Of a DNA stretch of 7,817 nucleotides, positions 5,802-7,817 are shown in pieces (the first letter of the stretch is position 1; every line of letters starts with the position of its first letter). The stretch is from Nitriliruptorales bacterium (GTDB lineage: Bacteria; Actinomycetota; Nitriliruptoria; Nitriliruptorales; Nitriliruptoraceae). The DNA is taken from the NCBI GenBank assembly GCA_030835875.1, contig JAURQY010000075.1, forward strand, positions 1 to 7,817, written 5' to 3'. The position numbers and the translations under genes were made by a program. Under the pieces are notes generated by a model. It saw only the letters and a list, made by a program, of their open reading frames with translations, searched no databases and had not been told where the DNA came from.

Positions 5802-6608
5802 CCGCACGACCCGAGCAGGCGCACCGACCGCGACCGAGTACGGGGGGACGTCTCGTGTGACGACGGCGTGCGCGCCGATGACGCTCCCCCGTCCGATGTC
5901 GACACCGCGCAGCACGGTCACACCACGCCCGAGCCACACGTCCGGACCGATGCGCACCGGCGACGTCACGATGCCCTGGTCCTTGATCGGCAGGTCGAGC
6001 CGGTCGGTGCGGTGGTCGAAGTCCGTGATGTGCACGTCGTCGGCGATCAGCGCACCCTCCCCGATCGTGACGTCGAGGTGGGCGTTGACCGTGGTCCCGC
6101 CCCCGATCACCGCCTTCGCGCCCACCGTCACGCGCCCATGGTGCGCACGCAGCGCGACACGGTCGCCGATCCAGCACCACGGACCGACGACGAGCCGTCC
6201 CTCTCCGCGTGGTGCGGTCAGCTCGACATCGCGACCGAGGAAGCTCATCCCATGGAGCCGCACGTCGGCGCGCCGTCGCGTGACCCCGGCACGCGCGCGA
6301 GCGAGCCGCGCCAGATGCACGGCGTGCATCGTGGTCAGCATGCGACGATCACGTGCGAAGCGCAACGCACGTCGTGCGCCCCACCGCTCGTAGCGGACCT
6401 CGGCCGGCTCGTATCCCTCGAGGGCCAGGAGCACTCCCCCACCGTCGAGCTCGCGCAGGAGATGCGCCGCCTCGAGGACCGCATCCGCGTGCCCGTCCAC
6501 GTCCTCCCCGTCGGACGCACGCACCGGACGGCCCGCCATCCACGACGTGAGCGCCGCGCGCGTCGCGTCGGGGTCGGCACCCAGCCGACGGAGCCGTGCA
6601 GCGTCCAC
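5775..6608 (-). CDS. Left-handed beta-helix (hexapeptide repeat) acyltransferase, Rv3034c-like
   Basis: A 277-residue protein with two parts. The first ~115 residues are mostly helical, Arg/Ala-rich and not recognised as a named domain. Residues ~116-265 are a hexapeptide-repeat left-handed beta-helix of the WbbJ/maltose O-acetyltransferase type: ITDFDHRTD (194-202, H199 the likely catalytic base), PVRIGPDVWLGRGVTVLRGV (217-236), IGRGSVIGAHAVVTRDVPPY (238-257) and the terminal VGAPARVV (261-268). These enzymes use acetyl- or acyl-CoA to acylate sugars as trimers. In M. tuberculosis a similar gene (Rv3034c, recalled) was proposed as an acyltransferase for methylglucose lipopolysaccharide; the same is inferred here. 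The GTG start at 6608 lies 2 nt after the methyltransferase stop and has no Shine-Dalgarno, so reinitiation after the upstream gene is likely. Its 3' end overlaps the convergent CtaG-like gene by 27 bp. Confidence 0.85.
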   Translation of the reverse strand: MDAARLRRLGADPDATRAALTSWMAGRPVRASDGEDVDGHADAVLEAAHLLRELDGGGVLLALEGYEPAEVRYERWGARRALRFARDRRMLTTMHAVHLARLARARAGVTRRRADVRLHGMSFLGRDVELTAPRGEGRLVVGPWCWIGDRVALRAHHGRVTVGAKAVIGGGTTVNAHLDVTIGEGALIADDVHITDFDHRTDRLDLPIKDQGIVTSPVRIGPDVWLGRGVTVLRGVDIGRGSVIGAHAVVTRDVPPYSVAVGAPARVVRSRRPVDGA

Positions 6609-6610
6609 GA

Positions 6611-7552
6611 TCAGACGACCGGACGGCGGGCGTGCAGGATGAGGTTGTAGAACAGTCCGGCAGGGACGATCCCCTCGAGCGCACGGTCCACCCGGCTCAG
6701 GCGACGCCACGTGTTGAACGCACCGAAGGCCCACCGCTCGCCGAGCACCCCGGGACGGACCGATGCCTCGATGGTGCGCACGGCCCACCCGACCCAGTTC
6801 GCGAGCAGCTCCTCGGTGACGACCCGCACGGGGGCGAAGCCGACGACCCGTGCCATCGCCTCGACGTCGGCCGGGTCGAACGTGTGGAGGTCGACCTCGT
6901 GCTCGAGCCCTGCGAGCGCCGCGTCGAGCTCGCTCCCGCCCGACTCCGCGACACCCGGGCGCCGCAGATGCGCGAAGCGAGGGAGCGACGTGAGTGTCCG
7001 GAAGCCGTGCCACGCGCCACGCTTGAACGCCCCTGCGATGCGGTCGCCGAGCCGCGTCGGCTCGCCGGCGATCACGAGCGTGCCACCGGGGGCCAGCACG
7101 CGGTAGGCCTCGGCGAGCGCCGCCTCCGGATCGGGCAGATGGTGGAGGCACGCGTGACCGATGACGAGGTCGAAGCTGCCGTCGGAGAACGGGAGCGCCT
7201 CCGCATCGCCCGCGCGCGGGACGAGCGTGACCCCGTGCCGGAGGCCGTTCTCGACGCAGACGTCGAGCATCCCCTCGCTGATGTCCGTGACCGTGAGCTC
7301 CGCCCCATCGAGGCAGCCGGCGAGCGCGAGATTGATCGAGAGGAAGCCCGTCCCCGCGCCGATCTCGAGCACGCGGGAGAAGCGCTCCCCGGGCTCGACG
7401 ACGCGCCGGAACCGGTCCCGTGCGTAGTCGATGCAGCGGTCGTCGTAGGAGATGTTGAACTTGTCCTCGTAGGTGCGCGCCTCCCAGTCGTGGTACGCGC
7501 GCTGCTTGCCCTTGACGTCGAGCCGTGCGACGTCCTCCGGTGCCTGTCCCAT
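6611..7552 (-). CDS. Class I SAM-dependent methyltransferase (Rv3038c-like)
   Basis: A 313-residue cytoplasmic methyltransferase with a Rossmann fold. YHDWEARTYEDKFNISYD (20-37) is an N-terminal signature typical of an actinobacterial subfamily. The SAM-binding motif I is VLEIGAGTGF (61-70), with the acidic ribose ligand at D90 (TVTDISEGML). GDAEALPFSDGSFDLVIGH (115-133) covers motifs II-III, and HHLPDPEAALAEAYRVLAPGG (137-157) is the usual motif beyond it. The C-terminal third (about 215-313) is specific to the subfamily and may shape the acceptor site. The substrate is unknown; a sugar or lipid acceptor is possible given the glycan genes nearby. ATG at 7552 is chosen because GAGGTGA (plus 7558-7564) lies 5 nt upstream; a GTG at 7561 would add three residues but has only a weak site. 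It lies 41 nt downstream of the enoyl-CoA hydratase gene and 2 nt upstream of the acyltransferase, probably one operon. Confidence 0.92.
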   Translation of the reverse strand: MGQAPEDVARLDVKGKQRAYHDWEARTYEDKFNISYDDRCIDYARDRFRRVVEPGERFSRVLEIGAGTGFLSINLALAGCLDGAELTVTDISEGMLDVCVENGLRHGVTLVPRAGDAEALPFSDGSFDLVIGHACLHHLPDPEAALAEAYRVLAPGGTLVIAGEPTRLGDRIAGAFKRGAWHGFRTLTSLPRFAHLRRPGVAESGGSELDAALAGLEHEVDLHTFDPADVEAMARVVGFAPVRVVTEELLANWVGWAVRTIEASVRPGVLGERWAFGAFNTWRRLSRVDRALEGIVPAGLFYNLILHARRPVV

Positions 7553-7557
7553 GTCGC

Positions 7558-7564
7558 TCACCTC
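7558..7564 (-). promoter_or_regulatory. Strong Shine-Dalgarno deciding the methyltransferase start
   Basis: GAGGTGA on the minus strand is complementary to the 16S anti-Shine-Dalgarno over seven bases and lies 5 nt before the ATG at 7552. It overlaps the alternative in-frame GTG at 7561, which would hide that codon in the ribosome site, so the ATG is the better start. Confidence 0.7.
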
Positions 7565-7593
7565 ATCACTCTTGCATCGCTCGTCCGCGCCGC

Positions 7594-7817
7594 TCAGCGC
7601 CCGGTGAAACGGGCGACCCCAGGGCCGTCGTCGAGGAAGGAGCGCACGCCGATGCGCGCGTCCTCGGTCGCGAACGCAGCAGCGAAGCGCTGCCGCTCGG
7701 CAGCGAGCGCAGCCGGGAGCGACAGGTCCATGCCCCCGTCGATCGCATGCTTCGCGAGCGCGAGCGAGGCCGGCCCTGCCGCGAACCCTGCGGCGGTCTC
7801 CTCGGCGGCTCGCAGCA
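7594..7817 (-). CDS. Enoyl-CoA hydratase/isomerase family protein (C-terminal part; 5' end outside the window)
   Basis: Translation of the minus strand from the edge gives the last 73 residues before a TGA at 7594-7596. The segment shows the crotonase-family C-terminal pattern: AAGPASLALAKHAIDGGMDLSL-type helix with the conserved Lys, then AAERQRFAAAFATEDARIGV and RSFLDDGPGVARFTGR. The family hydrates or isomerises enoyl-CoA substrates, and this trimerisation/C-terminal helix region is typical. The catalytic glutamates lie upstream, outside the window, so activity and exact substrate cannot be judged. It corresponds in position to echA17 (Rv3039c) of M. tuberculosis next to an Rv3038c-like methyltransferase (recalled synteny). 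It is co-directional with the methyltransferase and separated from it by 41 nt, which hold only that gene's ribosome site and no visible terminator. Confidence 0.88.
   Translation of the reverse strand, partial: LRAAEETAAGFAAGPASLALAKHAIDGGMDLSLPAALAAERQRFAAAFATEDARIGVRSFLDDGPGVARFTGR

Noticed and set aside
5868..6650. 260-codon plus-strand frame opposite the acyltransferase gene
   Set aside because: No domain pattern; the minus strand encodes regular hexapeptide repeats through this region.
6609..7151. Extension of the acyltransferase frame upstream into the methyltransferase gene (giving 458 residues)
   Set aside because: The extra part is an out-of-frame reading of the methyltransferase. 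The GTG at 6608, 2 nt after its stop, is the sensible start.
1..7817. CRISPR array, tRNA/rRNA, insertion sequence or attachment site
   Set aside because: No regularly spaced repeats, cloverleaf-like segment, transposase or terminal inverted repeats were seen on either strand by reading.

Overview
The window is very GC-rich (about 70% by eye), gene-dense DNA with strongly G/C-ending codons and GTG starts. Protein families and gene order point to a high-GC actinobacterium. The layout resembles, from memory, the Mycobacterium tuberculosis block from Rv3028c/Rv3029c (etfA/etfB) through Rv3031 (GH57) and Rv3032 (GT4) to Rv3034c (hexapeptide transferase), Rv3038c (methyltransferase) and Rv3039c (enoyl-CoA hydratase). 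That block has been linked to 6-O-methylglucose lipopolysaccharide (MGLP) and alpha-glucan synthesis. The inserted genes and the sequence differences suggest a non-mycobacterial, perhaps deep-branching actinobacterium; the species cannot be fixed from this window.

Layout. (1) 1-437, minus: N-terminal 145 codons of the electron transfer flavoprotein beta subunit. (2) 438-514: short divergent promoter region with a symmetric -10 element. (3) 515-2185, plus: GH57 alpha-glucan branching enzyme. (4) 2174-2458, minus: 94-residue three-helix membrane protein, convergent with GH57 and overlapping it by 12 bp. (5) 2459-2554: second divergent promoter region. (6) 2555-5801, plus: a tight four-gene run of GT4 glycosyltransferase, PCu(A)C copper-chaperone lipoprotein, SCO1/SenC lipoprotein, and a CtaG-like seven-helix membrane protein. 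(7) 5775-7817, minus: a convergent run transcribed as enoyl-CoA hydratase (3' end only), class I SAM methyltransferase, and left-handed beta-helix acyltransferase, whose end overlaps the CtaG-like gene by 27 bp.

How the genes fit together. GT4 and GH57 are a natural pair for building and branching (or trimming) an intracellular alpha-1,4-glucan. The methyltransferase and acyltransferase are candidates for decorating such a glucan, although the Rv3030-type methyltransferase that sits between etfB and GH57 in M. tuberculosis is absent here. The PCu(A)C, SCO1 and CtaG-like genes form a copper-delivery module for cytochrome c oxidase, placed directly behind the glucosyltransferase and translationally coupled to it. 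No RNA genes, mobile elements, CRISPR arrays or convincing hairpin terminators were seen.
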